Below are positions 10,811-22,099 of a stretch of 64,000 nucleotides of DNA, piece after piece; the first letter of the stretch is position 1, and each line of letters opens with the position of its first letter. The notes under the pieces are model-generated. The model was not told the DNA's origin and did not search any database. It saw only the letters and a list, made by a program, of their open reading frames with translations. Source of the DNA: Echiichthys vipera (lineage: Eukaryota > Chordata > Actinopteri > Perciformes > Trachinidae); assembly GCA_963691815.1 (NCBI GenBank), contig OY829645.1:43563094-43627093 (forward strand). Reading direction: 5' to 3'. The position numbers and the translations under genes were made by a program.

Positions 10811-11471
10811 CATCTCATCTTCATCCGCTTATCCGGGGTCGGGTCACAGGGGCAGCAGCTTTAGCAGGGGACCCCAAACTTCCCTTTCCCGGGCCACATT
10901 AACCAGCTCTAACTGGGGGATCCTGAGGCGTTCCCAGGCCAGTGTGGAGATCTAATCTCTCCACCTGGTCCTGGGTCTTCCCCGAGGCCTCCTCCCAAAA
11001 CAATTTATATTCAACAGTGAATGAATCTATAGAAAGGAACATAAACAGCACGACTGGAGCTCAAGAGGTCCTTTTAATAATACTTAGTCTTATACGCGAC
11101 CTATCGACTCTTATTTTACAAACATCTTAAAAATGGCATCTGGAAAATCAAACCTGTTGTCACCTAGCTGGGATCATTTTATTAAATTTTTTTAAAGGAG
11201 CCAGTTGAGGTGGTTCAGGATCATCTGGTAAGGATGAACCCTGGGCGCCTCCCTAGGGAGGTGTTCCAGGCACGTCCAGCTGGGAGGAGGCCTCGGGGAA
11301 GACCCAGGACCAGGTGGAGAGATTAGATCTCCACACTGGCCTGGGAACGCCTCAGGATCCCCCAGTTAGAGCTGGTTAATGTGGCCCTGGAAAGGGAAGT
11401 TTGGGGTCCCCTGCTAAAGCTGCCTCCCCCGAGACCCGACCCCGGATAAGAGGCTGAAGATGAGATGAGAT
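10811..11471. mobile_element. Two LINE copies in inverted orientation (copies 2 and 3)
   Basis: Positions 10811-10996 (minus) and about 11196-11471 (plus) are both 3' ends of the same LINE as copy 1, each with its TGAGA-type tail pointing outward. About 200 bp of unrelated DNA lies between them. The two arms are complementary over about 185 bp, so the locus can fold back. They look like independent truncated insertions, because both carry the same 3' end. Confidence 0.8.
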
Positions 11472-12673
11472 AATTTGTCCTCTGCTGCTGATCTGTTCTC
11501 TGTTATTTTAGTATATTATGTTTTATTGTATTTTTTAATTTAGTTTTAGGGACCATCTACATGTAAGGGACTAATCATGGCTGTAATCCTCTATATTTAG
11601 TTTTGGGTTTTTTTAATTTCATCATTATACTTTGTCCCTTTGTGAAAATAAATAAACTTCAAACATTAAGCTGCAAATCAACATGTAAGAAATAAAAATA
11701 AAAGTATAAAAGTAAAATCAGAATCAGAAATACTTGAATATCCCCAGTTTCGTTACAAAACTCCAGATATGCAAACAACAAATATACAGACTAAACATAT
11801 ATTAGACTTTTTTTATTTACAAAAGGGCTCCATGTGTGTGTCCTGAATTTAATGGGAAGTTGAAGGTGATCACACACACACACACACACATACACACACA
11901 CGCACACACACACTCGGCTGTCTGCTGATCAGTTCAGGGCATAAACTTACTGCAGGAGGTAAATATAGAAACTTGTTTCAGACCCTCCGCCCCCTCAGCC
12001 CGACTGCTGTAGTTCAGTTTAAACATGAAGCTCTGGATTTCACATGAGCCTCCACTTTTCCCTGATAATTGTAAATACTTAAATTATTCCACAACAGATG
12101 CGTCACTCTCTGGTTTATCAAACATGTAACTGGGGGCAGGAAGTGCTCCACTGTTTAAACTGGAGCAGTGACAGAACCATGCAGACGTACAGCTCTGGTT
12201 ACAGTCACAGGTCAGACACCTCCCCTGCCCTCGTCAACAACAACAGATACTCTTTTAATCTGCAGGGACGCACAGGCCGAGTAGAGGGAACCAAAACAAC
12301 GACAACGACAGGAAACCACAAGGTAAAGAAAACCAGAGATGTCTGTGAGCAAGGAAATGTTCAACCAGAGTGTCAAATCTGTTTTCAGAGACAAACATGT
12401 TGAATGAATGTTAGTCCCTCTGTTCAGCAGTCGGTTAACTGCGTAACGTGTTTAGATTCCTGTATATTATGAGTTTGTTTAAGATTTTGGTACAAATGTA
12501 ACAGTTATTGTTACAGCTTCTTTCAGACTTCAGACTTTTGGTCTGGGTCTGTTTTTCCTGGTTAAGTTCCACTGAAGAAAAATGTTACGGTGATATTTTT
12601 GACCAACGAACCTGTTTATACAGAGAAGCACTTCTCTGAGAACAGAGAACAGAATAATGGGACATGCACAGTA
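11472..12673. other. Intergenic DNA with a short CA repeat
   Basis: Contains a CA microsatellite at about 11872-11913 and a LINE-tail-like stretch near 11715-11760. A 101-residue plus-strand open frame at 12098-12403 has no motif I recognise, no good splice context and no homologue I can recall. It is not called as a gene. Confidence 0.45.
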
Positions 12674-13267
12674 CATCTCATCTTCAGCCTCTTATCCGGG
12701 GTCGGGTCGCAGGGGCAGCAGCTTTAGCAGGGGACCCCAAACTTCCCTTTCCCGGGCCACATTAAACAGCTCTAACTGGGGGATCCTGAGGCATTCCCAG
12801 GCCAATTTGGAGATCTAATCTCTCCACCTGGTCCTGGGTCTTCCCCGAGGCCTCCTCCCAGCTGGATGTGCCTGGAACACCTCCCTAGGGAGGCGCCCAG
12901 GGTTCATCCTTACTAGATGATCCTGAACCTCCTCAACTGGCTCCTTTCAGAGCAAAGGAGCAGCGGCTCTACTCCGAGTTCCTCACGGATGCTGAACTTC
13001 TCCCCCTCTCTCTAAGGGAGACTCCAGCCCCCCTCCTGAGAAAACCCATTTCAGCCGCTTGAACCCGCGACCTCGTTCTTGGTCGCTGACTCAGCTTTCA
13101 TGACCATAGGTGAGGGTAGGACAGAGATTGACCGGTAGATCCAGAGCTTTGCCTTCCTCAGCTCTCTTTTCGTCACAACGGTGCAGTAGAGCGACTGCCA
13201 AACTCATCCATCGTCCCCTCACTCAAGAACATGATCCCGAGGTCCTTGAACTCCTTCACTTGGGGTA
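12674..13267 (-). mobile_element. LINE copy 4, longer 3' fragment
   Basis: Same family as copy 1, minus strand, extending further 5' to the block ending TCCTTCACTTGGGGTAAG, as in copy 8. Several frame-breaking differences are present, and no long reading frame survives. No clear target duplication was found. Confidence 0.8.
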
Positions 13268-13359
13268 AGAAAAAGACATACATATAGAAAAATTAGGAAA
13301 AAGTCTATTTAACAGAGGAGATGGACGGTAAACATGCAGAGAGCTGGATGGAGGCAGTG

Positions 13360-13510
13360 GTGTAGTCAGAGGGGGGAAGAAACAACAAAAGTGCCGTCTT
13401 GAATGTCTCTTATGGGAATTTTGGATATTTGTAATTCATCATCATAGTTTTGTCAGGTCAGACACAGTTCAGTGTCTCCTCTGCAGTGTCATATAGGCTG
13501 CACTGCTTCA
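13360..13510 (+). repeat. Unnamed interspersed repeat, also at 20320-20405
   Basis: About 70-80 bp around 13420-13490 (block TTTTGGATATTTGTAATTCA) reappear as the reverse complement at about 20325-20400 inside an asb14 intron. No ends or coding sequence could be defined. A LINE-type tail with the string GGATCAATAAAG lies nearby at about 13716. Confidence 0.5.
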
Positions 13511-13949
13511 TAGAAACCTTCTGCGTGTTTGTGAAACAATGCATGCAGATGGGGCTTTGCAGAGATTCTGCAGGACACTAAATTCATGGAGCAACTTTAA
13601 ATTTATTTAGCTAAGAGTTTATTGGTTATCCTATACTGTTTTTTTTTTTTATACCTCCTTTGTCTTTTTGTAAACTGCTGGAAACTCAATTTCCTTGCGG
13701 GAGTTCATCCCAAAGGATCAATAAAGAGAGTATAAGTCTTTAAACAGAAATGCTCCTCCAACTGTCAACAGTGTTTAAACACGACAATGTCCCGCACAAA
13801 ATGTTTCTCGAGATGAAAATTAGAGAGAAAATTATAAATACTTGATTCATTCTGACATACTGTTATTTTTCATTGCTCAGTATTTGAAATGAGTATCCGC
13901 TGTGGCTATAACTTTTCTTTATTTCCAAGGATTTTCCAGAGATTCTCAA

Positions 13950-14105
13950 TGTGGATTAGATCTGGACTGGCCTGGGAACGCCTTGGGATCCCCCAGTTAG
14001 AGCTGGTTAATGTGGCCCGGGAAAGGGAAGTTTGGGGTCCCCTGCTAAAGCTGCTGCCCCCACGACCCGACCCCGGATAAGAGGCTGAAGATGAGATGAG
14101 ATGAG
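13950..14105 (+). mobile_element. LINE copy 5, short 3' end
   Basis: Only the last 155 bp of the LINE, ending in GATGAGATGAGATGAGA. It adjoins, on its left, sequence (13885-13950) that resembles Tc1/mariner DNA, so it may have landed in or next to the Tc1 relic that resumes at 14165. Confidence 0.7.
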
Positions 14106-14164
14106 ACACTTCCTCCTCCAAATTTAACTGACTTCTTTACACACTCTGGGTTCAGTCTTTCCCC

Positions 14165-14487
14165 AGACTGATGCTGAACATAATGTTCCCATCAGACACA
14201 AATAAATTGAACTTTAGCAATGTCATGTCATTTTGGGGGATGTTTTCTGCAGCAGGAGTTGGGTCTCTTGTACAGCTACATGGCAGGGTGAATGAAAATG
14301 TTTATGTGAACCTCCTTTGGCAATATGCAACATCTTCACTGCAATTCTCTGCAATTTTTCATGCAAGACAATGCCCTCTGTCACACTGCAAAACAGGTTA
14401 CACCGTTACACAGTTACACAGTTCCTTGAAACAAAAAATATTGAAACAATGAAATGTCCAGCCCAGAGATCAGATCTAAACACCATA
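14165..14487 (+). pseudogene. Tc1/mariner-type transposase relic
   Basis: Two overlapping plus frames (14171-14452 and 14317-14553) together cover the central and C-terminal DDE region. Recognisable pieces are the FWGMFSAAG-like block, a decayed version of the QDNAPCH-type block and a SDLNTIEQ block (family SPDLNPIE). The two halves are in different frames, so at least one frameshift separates them, and the key catalytic context is altered. It is not functional. A hAT-like end, CAGGGGTGTCAAACTC, follows at 14490. Confidence 0.7.
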
Positions 14488-14495
14488 GAGCAGGG

Positions 14496-15002
14496 GTGTC
14501 AAACTCACGAACAACACAGAGAGCTGGGACCCAAATGCAGACACGGAAACTGAGTCAGGTTTAAACGAGCATTTGATGAAAGAGCTATGTTCAAAAGAGT
14601 CCAGGAAGCGGGGAAAAAGGGACAAGGTCCAGGTGAAAGTGAAGCTCTCCAGAGTGAGTCCAGTGACCGAGAAGAAACAAATACCAACGAGGTGATCACG
14701 GGAAAAACACGAACGGGTGGTAGGCAAGTAGGCGGGGATGCAGACGGGGAAACAGGATCACGGGAAACTAAAACAAAAAGAAACAATGAACACCAAAAAC
14801 ATGGAAAAAAACTATCTTACTTAAATACAACGTGGAGCCTACGAACGAGACACGAAACCGAGTAGATGATGAAACGATCTGGCGCCGGACGTGTCCAACA
14901 TCCGGCTTCTTATACTTTTGGGGAGGTGTTTAGTGGGATTGGAAGCAGCTGGTCCAGAACCATGCCTCACGTCTCCAGGCTGCCAGAACTGGGATCCTGA
15001 CA
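14496..15002 (+). mobile_element. LTR-like element, copy A
   Basis: Runs from TGTCA near 14497 to GATCCTGACA at about 14993-15002. It shares blocks in the same order with the solo LTR at 16466-16980: GGGACCCAAATGCAGACAC, a GTCCAGG block and a TCTGGCGCCGGACG block. It probably belongs to the same LTR family. The target duplication is not visible, perhaps because of the later tandem duplication. Confidence 0.55.
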
Positions 15003-15722
15003 CTTTAAAAACCCTCTCTATTTCTTCAGCCTCAAATAGTAATTGTTTTGTTACAGTAATCTAATCTAATAATCTAATGTATTGTGTGAGAAGCTTGCTG
15101 GACCTTAAGTCTTCTTGCCAAACCACAGCTTCTGTCTAATAATGTATGTTATTTTTTTCCATTTTCATGTTTAATGCCATCTCTTTAATCCACCTTCCAG
15201 TTCTTGGTCCATCAACATTTTCCATTCAAAGAAAAATTATAAAACATGGAACAAACTAACTTTCTCAAACACGAAGTGGAGCCAATGAACGAGACACGAT
15301 ACCGAGTAGATGATGAAACGATCTGGCGCCGGACGTGTCCAACATCCAGCCTCTTATACTGTTGGGGAGGTGTTTAGTGGGATTGAGTGCAGCTGGTCCA
15401 GAACCACGCCTCCCGTCTCCAAACAGACAAACACAGAGAGGGGAGATACACATGCACAAAAGGACAAGGAGAGGCTGCCAGAACTGGGATCCTGACACTT
15501 TAAAAACCCTCTCTATTTCTTTAGCTTCCGTAGTAATTGCTTCGTTAGAGGGTCTCTAATCTCTTATGTATTGTGTGAGAAGCTTTCTGGACCTTAAGTC
15601 TTCTTGCCAAACCACAGCTTCTGTCTAATAATGTATGTTATTTTTTTCCATTTTCATGTTTGATGCCATCTCTGTAATCCACCTTCCAGTTCTTGGTCCA
15701 TCAACATTTTTCCATTCAAAGG
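14830..15722 (+). repeat. Tandem duplication of about 0.45 kb upstream of asb14
   Basis: 14832-15235 and 15276-15722 are two copies of one segment in direct order. Each contains the 3' half of the LTR-like element followed by the same flank (shared block CCAAACCACAGCTTCTGTCT, and CTTGGTCCATCAACA near the end). The second copy has about 44 extra bases at 15420-15465. It ends 136 bp before the first recognised asb14 exon. Confidence 0.85.
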
Positions 15723-15858
15723 AAATCATACGTTTAACTTGTTTACAGCAGCAGATTAATGCCAAGCATCAACAGTTGCATAGTTCAGGGGTCGACTTTA
15801 TGACATGACTGACCTGCTGATCACACACTAGTTAAGTGAAAAATGCCTTTTTGAACAG

Positions 15859-15883
15859 GGCCACGACCCTTTATGGTGCGATC
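15859..15883 (+). promoter_or_regulatory. asb14: asb14 5' UTR end of the first coding exon
   Basis: An acceptor-like TTTTTGAACAG ends at 15858 and the ATG follows at 15884. This suggests that the first coding exon is preceded by a non-coding exon or starts in this region. The evidence is the acceptor match only. Confidence 0.35.
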
Positions 15884-18800
15884 ATGGAGTTTGTGCGGTT
15901 TGGAACAGAGGATGATGACGATGAAGACGATGCAGCGACTCAGTACATGATTGAACAGAGTCTGCTGGAGAGCAACAAACAGAAGGAAAGCCACCGAATC
16001 TCCACGTCACGAGACCGCAGCAGGTCAGACACAGATATTTATCCATGATTCTTGCTTTGTTCTGGTTCTGCTCATTCATTTACTGCCCTCTGTTTGTTGA
16101 AGTATATATTCAGATTTTGTGTGTGTGTGTAATTTCTTCCACTTACCTAAAAAAATACAATTTAAAGTGTTAAAATCTGTGGTTTCACAGAATGTACTTT
16201 TACTTTGTGTTTGATGTGTTTGTCATTATCTTTCCTCGCAGCTCCGGGCCTGAGTCTGCAGACATCTTCACTGCTATAAGACAAGGTGAGGGGGGAGGAA
16301 ACACACGATCAGGGGTTCAACACATGGCATGCTATTTCTGAGTTATTTTACAATTTCCTGCTGGTAACTAGGGATCGACCGATATGGATTTTTTAGTGCT
16401 GATGCTTGGCCTTAGCTGATGACCGATACGGACTGCCGATTTTCTTGAGCCGATATCGTCTGGTATGTCATGAACGGTGCGGGGAATAACTCCGAGGAGC
16501 GGGACCCAAATACAGACACAAACACAGAGTAAGATTTGAACGAATATTTAATAGGAAAACAAATAACAAACAGTGTCCAGGGAACGAGGAAATCAGGTCC
16601 AGGTGTAGACGATGAAGGACAAACGCGGGGTTCAGGAGACAAACAGGAACGGGTGGTGGACGAACAGGAACTTAGGAAACTAAAACTAAACCAAAAGAAA
16701 CAATTAACAATGAACAGCGCAAAACTGGATAGAGAACATGAGCATAGGATAATGGGAGCCAACCAATAGAGACATGATACCACGTAAATTTGAAAACGGT
16801 CTGGCGCTAAATGCTATATATCCATTGCGTTTACGAGGAGTTGAGCCACAGCTGGGCGGGATCACGACTCCCAGCAACAACAGACAAACAGGGAAAGACA
16901 CAAGCAGGAGAAACAGACAGAGGGAGACAAACTCACACAAAAGGAAGAGGGAAGGGCCTGACAGGACAGAGATCCTGACATGGTACATGATAAACATTAA
17001 CACAAAGCAATATTCGACTACGTCTAGAACAGATCTCTCATCTTTAAAGATCTTCTTGATATCACTGCAAGGGAACTCCACCCCGCTCCAAGTTGGGAAG
17101 GGGGGGAGAGAAAAACACACACACACATCCAAACCTCCAGCTAGGTGGTCGCTAAATAAAACTCCCACAACACCACAGAACCACGTAACAACATCCACAT
17201 TACTTAATCCTATTACCAGTGTTCATAACGACTGCTGTATGAATTACATATAGCCACAAAACAAGCAGTTTATAGAAGAGGGATTCAGCATTCCCATCCC
17301 TCATTTGGATCCACAAACTTTCTTAGCTATAGTTTCAAGAAAAACACATATATAACATGCATTTGGCATCCGTGTTTCCACTTTCAAAGTGTACGGCAAT
17401 AGTTCAGCTATATTACTCTATACTCTACTAGTAGGTAAGGGGCTCTGCATGGTCTGTAAGTGAACTGCAGCGTCTCAAGCAACACGGAGCCGCCTGTGGA
17501 TGCTTTTCTGTCAATGATGCTGGAAAAGACTATTAGCGAACGCAACAGCCCGCATTGGCCGATGCCTAGACACGAAAAAACACAAATATCGGCCAATAAT
17601 ATCGGCTGGCCGATGTATCGGTCAGTCACTTCTGGAAACACTGATAATTGATTCACAGGCTCTGTAACTCTGTAACATGTGGCAGGATGCACCATCTCGC
17701 CTCTAGCTTTCACGATGGCTGCGGAGGTCATTATCCGGGCCTCTCATGGCTGGTAGGAGGTCAGAGGCTCAAATTTGGTCTTCGTTTCCCTCCGATCAGA
17801 GCCTATATGGACGATACGACCATCCTCACCACAACCAAGGTGTGTGCCAGGCAGCTGCCGAACAAGCTGCAGGAGAACATCCAGTGGGCCCAGATGGAAA
17901 TAAAGTCCGGGAGCATTTTGGTCGTTAAGGGGAAGCTGTCGGAATATCGGTTTAACATAGACGAGGAGTCTGTACCAACAGTGTCAGAGAAGCTAGTCAA
18001 GAGTCTTGGTGGTGAGGTTGAAAGTTAAACCACGTTCCCACTACACGACTTAAAGTGAAAAATCATTCCATGGTCTTTTTCGGCACTTACATACATCAAA
18101 TAAGCCATTGAGACCGTTTTTGTGTGTGTTACAGAGTCGCTAACAGCCGGATGTGGCTAACACTGATTAGCTCGGGGCAGTACGGTGAAGGCATTAAAAC
18201 GTCTTTTTTAACCACTAATGCTGCTGAAAATAACAGCAAACCTCTGCAGCAGCATGAGAAGAGTCTCTACACACACAACAAAGCACCAATGGGCTCCTTC
18301 CTTTGGGATTGACTTTGCTAATCCACTTGAATGGACTTTACTATGAGAGGAGCTGGTACAGGGGCCAGTAGGTAAGTCTTTAAAACACTCTTTTAATAAA
18401 CTCTGGGTTCTCTAACTACGTTGTTGGTGCTTAGTTTTCTGTGTAGGGACTCTTCTCATGCTGCTGCAGAGGTTTGCTGTTATTTTCAGCAGTATTAGTG
18501 GTTAAAAAAGATGTTTGAATGCCTTCACCGTGCTGCCCCGAGCTAATCAGTGTTAGCCACGTCCGGCTGTTAGCGACTCTCCCAGATTTCTCTGTTTACA
18601 GTTGTTACACGAAAAAAAAAACTGTCTCGATGGATTATTTGATGTGTGCAAGTGTCAGGAAAGGCCACGGGACGATTTTAGCCTCAGATCAGAGGAAAAT
18701 CTGGCTGGAGGAGAAGCTGAAGCTGCTGCTGCTGCCTTGTCACGGTCCTCAGTGTTTGATATCAACACACAAGGCATCACTGAATGTCAATTTCTTGTAG

Positions 18801-21299
18801 TTTTGTAGTAGAAACCTATCATTTGATCTACGGCCCCGCCCACGGTTGTGAAACAGCAGCCTGACTGTGTATTGATAAATCCATGCTGCTGTCCGTCGTG
18901 CTGAAGTATCAGACCTTCTCTCAGTTTCAGCTTGGATCTGTGATATTCTTTAAACTATAAAGGGTTAAAATATGCACGTCTCTCTCCCTTTATCCCTGCA
19001 GGTAATGAGAAGCTCTTGAAGGATCTTAGTGTCCGACAGAGAGACAAGTTTTCACAGACAGACAGTCGAGGGTGGACTCCTCTCCATGAAGCAGCCGCTC
19101 AGAACAACCAAACCGTCCTGGAGCTCACATTCAAAGGTGTTTTATAATGATAATAATAATAATAATAATAATAATAATATTAATAATTATGCACAGTTTC
19201 ACAATAACAGAAGGTTTATCCAGTATAAAAACAGTGAAGCATCCTTGGTCTCCAGCTTCAGGCTCAGGTGCTTTGGAGAGTCGTACTCTTCTCGGTCAGA
19301 CTCCTCTCTTCCTGGCAGTGGAACGAGGTCTGATAGAAAACGCCTCCTTCCTCCTCCAGCGTGGAGCCCAGCCCGACAGCCAGGACCAAGACCAGGACTC
19401 ACCGCTGCTTGTAGGTAGGCTGACCAACAGTTCACTGTCTCAGAGCTTGTGGAGTCCGTTTGTTTCCCATTTCCTTTTCTTTCATAGTTTGGTCTGTTTC
19501 TGAACAAAGTCCTGTTGTGGAAATGGATTTCTTCAGTAAAGATCAACGAACAGGATCAGCTTTTTCTCCGTGGTTTATTTTGACAAAGTATTTTCCTCTG
19601 CAGACAAAAATACGTTCACCCCTGCTTCCTCACAAAGCTCAGAGTTTGGCAGGAATGACCCCGAGCCCACTGGTGCTCAGCCTTTTAGAGGAATAGATCG
19701 GGCAGCAAGCAGAAGGCAAAAGACTTACTATGATACCAGGTTGAGGCATGAACCATATGAGGTCGGGGACCTTGTGTGGTTGAATGACCCCACAGAGAGA
19801 CGTCGTAAACTGGCCCCCCATTGGAAGGGAACGAGCTAAGCCTTGGTTTGGTGACGTCTTTAGACCAAAGAAGACATGCCTCAGACATTACAATCCCCCT
19901 CTGAACTTCTCTCATCACAAAGTCTCTAACACAGGGTCTAAATAGGACAAGGTCTCTAAAACAGGGTCCACATAGGCCAAGGTCTCTTAAACAGGGTCCG
20001 CACAGGCCAAGGTCTCTAAAACAGGGTCCACACAGGCCAAGGTCTCTTAAACAGGGTCCACATAGACCAAGGTCTCTAAAACAGGGTCCACATAGGCCAA
20101 GGTCTCTAAAACAGGGTCCACATAGGCCAAGGTCTCTAAAACAGGGTCCACATAGACCAAGGTCTCTAAAACAGGGACCACATAGGCCATAAAAACAGCG
20201 TTGAGTTATCTGCAAGAAACAGGATGTACAGAAGCACGGATATGCCATTATACCGCCATGAGGCCGTTATTTACGTTATCCATTTAGCGGAAAACAAGCT
20301 ATGCACTCGTCACATGATCAGGTTAAACAGAGGAGACACTGAAATGCGTCTGACCTGATAAAACTATGATTATGAATTACAAATATCCAAAATTCCCACA
20401 ACAGTCCTGAGTAGATTGAGGCACATTTCCATTGACTGGTGTCTGCTGAGTATCTCTCAATCCGATTCTGATGTTAACACAAAGTACTTGAGTAAATGTA
20501 CTTAGTTACTTTCCACCACTGTCTAACTGTGGCTACAATCTGGATGTTGTTTACGCTCGTTAACCAGACAAAACTCTTCCTTTCACCCTCTGTTATTTAA
20601 ATCCATCACCTGTTTGACTCCTTCCTTCTGCAGCGATCCGTTCAGACCGCACTGACCTGATGGAGCTGCTGCTCCTGAGGGGCTCCAAGGTGAACCAGGA
20701 GGGCTGCCACGGCCGCCGGCCCCTCCACGAAGCCGCACGTCTGGGTAAAACAGCGCTGGTGACGCTGCTGCTGGAGGCCGGGGCACAGCCAGACCCTCCC
20801 AGCCACTACGGCATCACGCCACTGGCGCTTGCCGCTCAGGCAGGACACCTGGAGGTGGTGGAGACTCTACTGAGGAGAGGTGAGAGGGCAGGGAGGTCTC
20901 TACCGTATCACTGCAGCATCACTCACACTTTACTTCAATGTGTCCTCGTCCAATATCTCAGCTGATGTGCGGCTTGGCTTTAACAGACCTTCCTGTCTTT
21001 TTGTAGTCAATTCCCTCTTGATCTCCGTCCTGCAGGAGCCGACGTCCTGTCACAGGCGCATGATGAGGCCTCCATCTTGTACGAGGCGTGTTCGTCCGGA
21101 GATCCAGCTGTCATCGCTCTGTTGCTGGAATATGGCGCTGACGCCAACGTGGCCAAACATACAGGACACCTGCCGATTCACCGCGCCTCTCACCGCGGAC
21201 ACCTGCAGTAAACATTAAACATATTTCATGAGATCCTTTTGTTTTGTTTTTCCTCTGCAAAGTTGTTAAAAACTACAGCATGAGATAAATAAAGTGGAG

Positions 21300-21355
<56 letters not shown>

Positions 21356-21469
21356 CAGAGCTCTGAAGCTGCTGATTCCAGTCACTTCTAAGGAAGAAGT
21401 CAACGACAGCGGGATGAGTCCTCTACACTCTGCTGCTGCAGGAGGACAAACACACTGCATCAAGGTGTG

Positions 21470-21507
<38 letters not shown>

Positions 21508-21577
21508 TTTGTGTGTGTTTGTGTGTGTCTGTGTGTGTGTGTGTGTGTGTATGTGTGTTTGTGTGTGTTTGTGTGTG

Positions 21578-21668
<91 letters not shown>

Positions 21669-21749
21669 CTGTGTGTGTGTGTGTGTGTGTTTGTGTGTGT
21701 GTGTATGTGTGTTTGTGCGTGCGTGTGTGTGTGTGTGTGTATTTATATC

Positions 21750-21784
<35 letters not shown>

Positions 21785-22040
21785 CTGTGTGTGTGTGTGT
21801 TCTTCAGAATTTAAAGTACAGCTCCTTTAAGTGTGCTCCTCCCAAACTCCCATCAGGCCTTGCTGGATGCCGGTTACGACCCCAACTACATGCTCCAATC
21901 CTGGGTTCGCCGTAACTATGACGACGAGAGGAGGTCTGCGCTCTTCTTCGCGGTCTTAAATAACGACGTGCCGTCTGCAAAATTGCTGCTGGAGGCCGGG
22001 GCCATGCCCAACCAGGACCCAATCAAATGTCTGCAGGTAA

Positions 22041-22099
<59 letters not shown>

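Noticed and set aside
12098..12403. 101-residue open frame
   Set aside because: No recognised family, unusual composition and no supporting context; chance open frame.
13906..14121. 71-residue frame ending in LINE-like sequence
   Set aside because: Antisense of LINE copy 5 fused to flanking DNA.
19685..20248. 187-residue frame with repeating DLGLCGPCFR
   Set aside because: Produced by the 30-bp minisatellite; the period is a multiple of three by chance.
21467..21915. Long valine/cysteine frames
   Set aside because: Translation of GT microsatellites; part overlaps real asb14 exon sequence in another frame.
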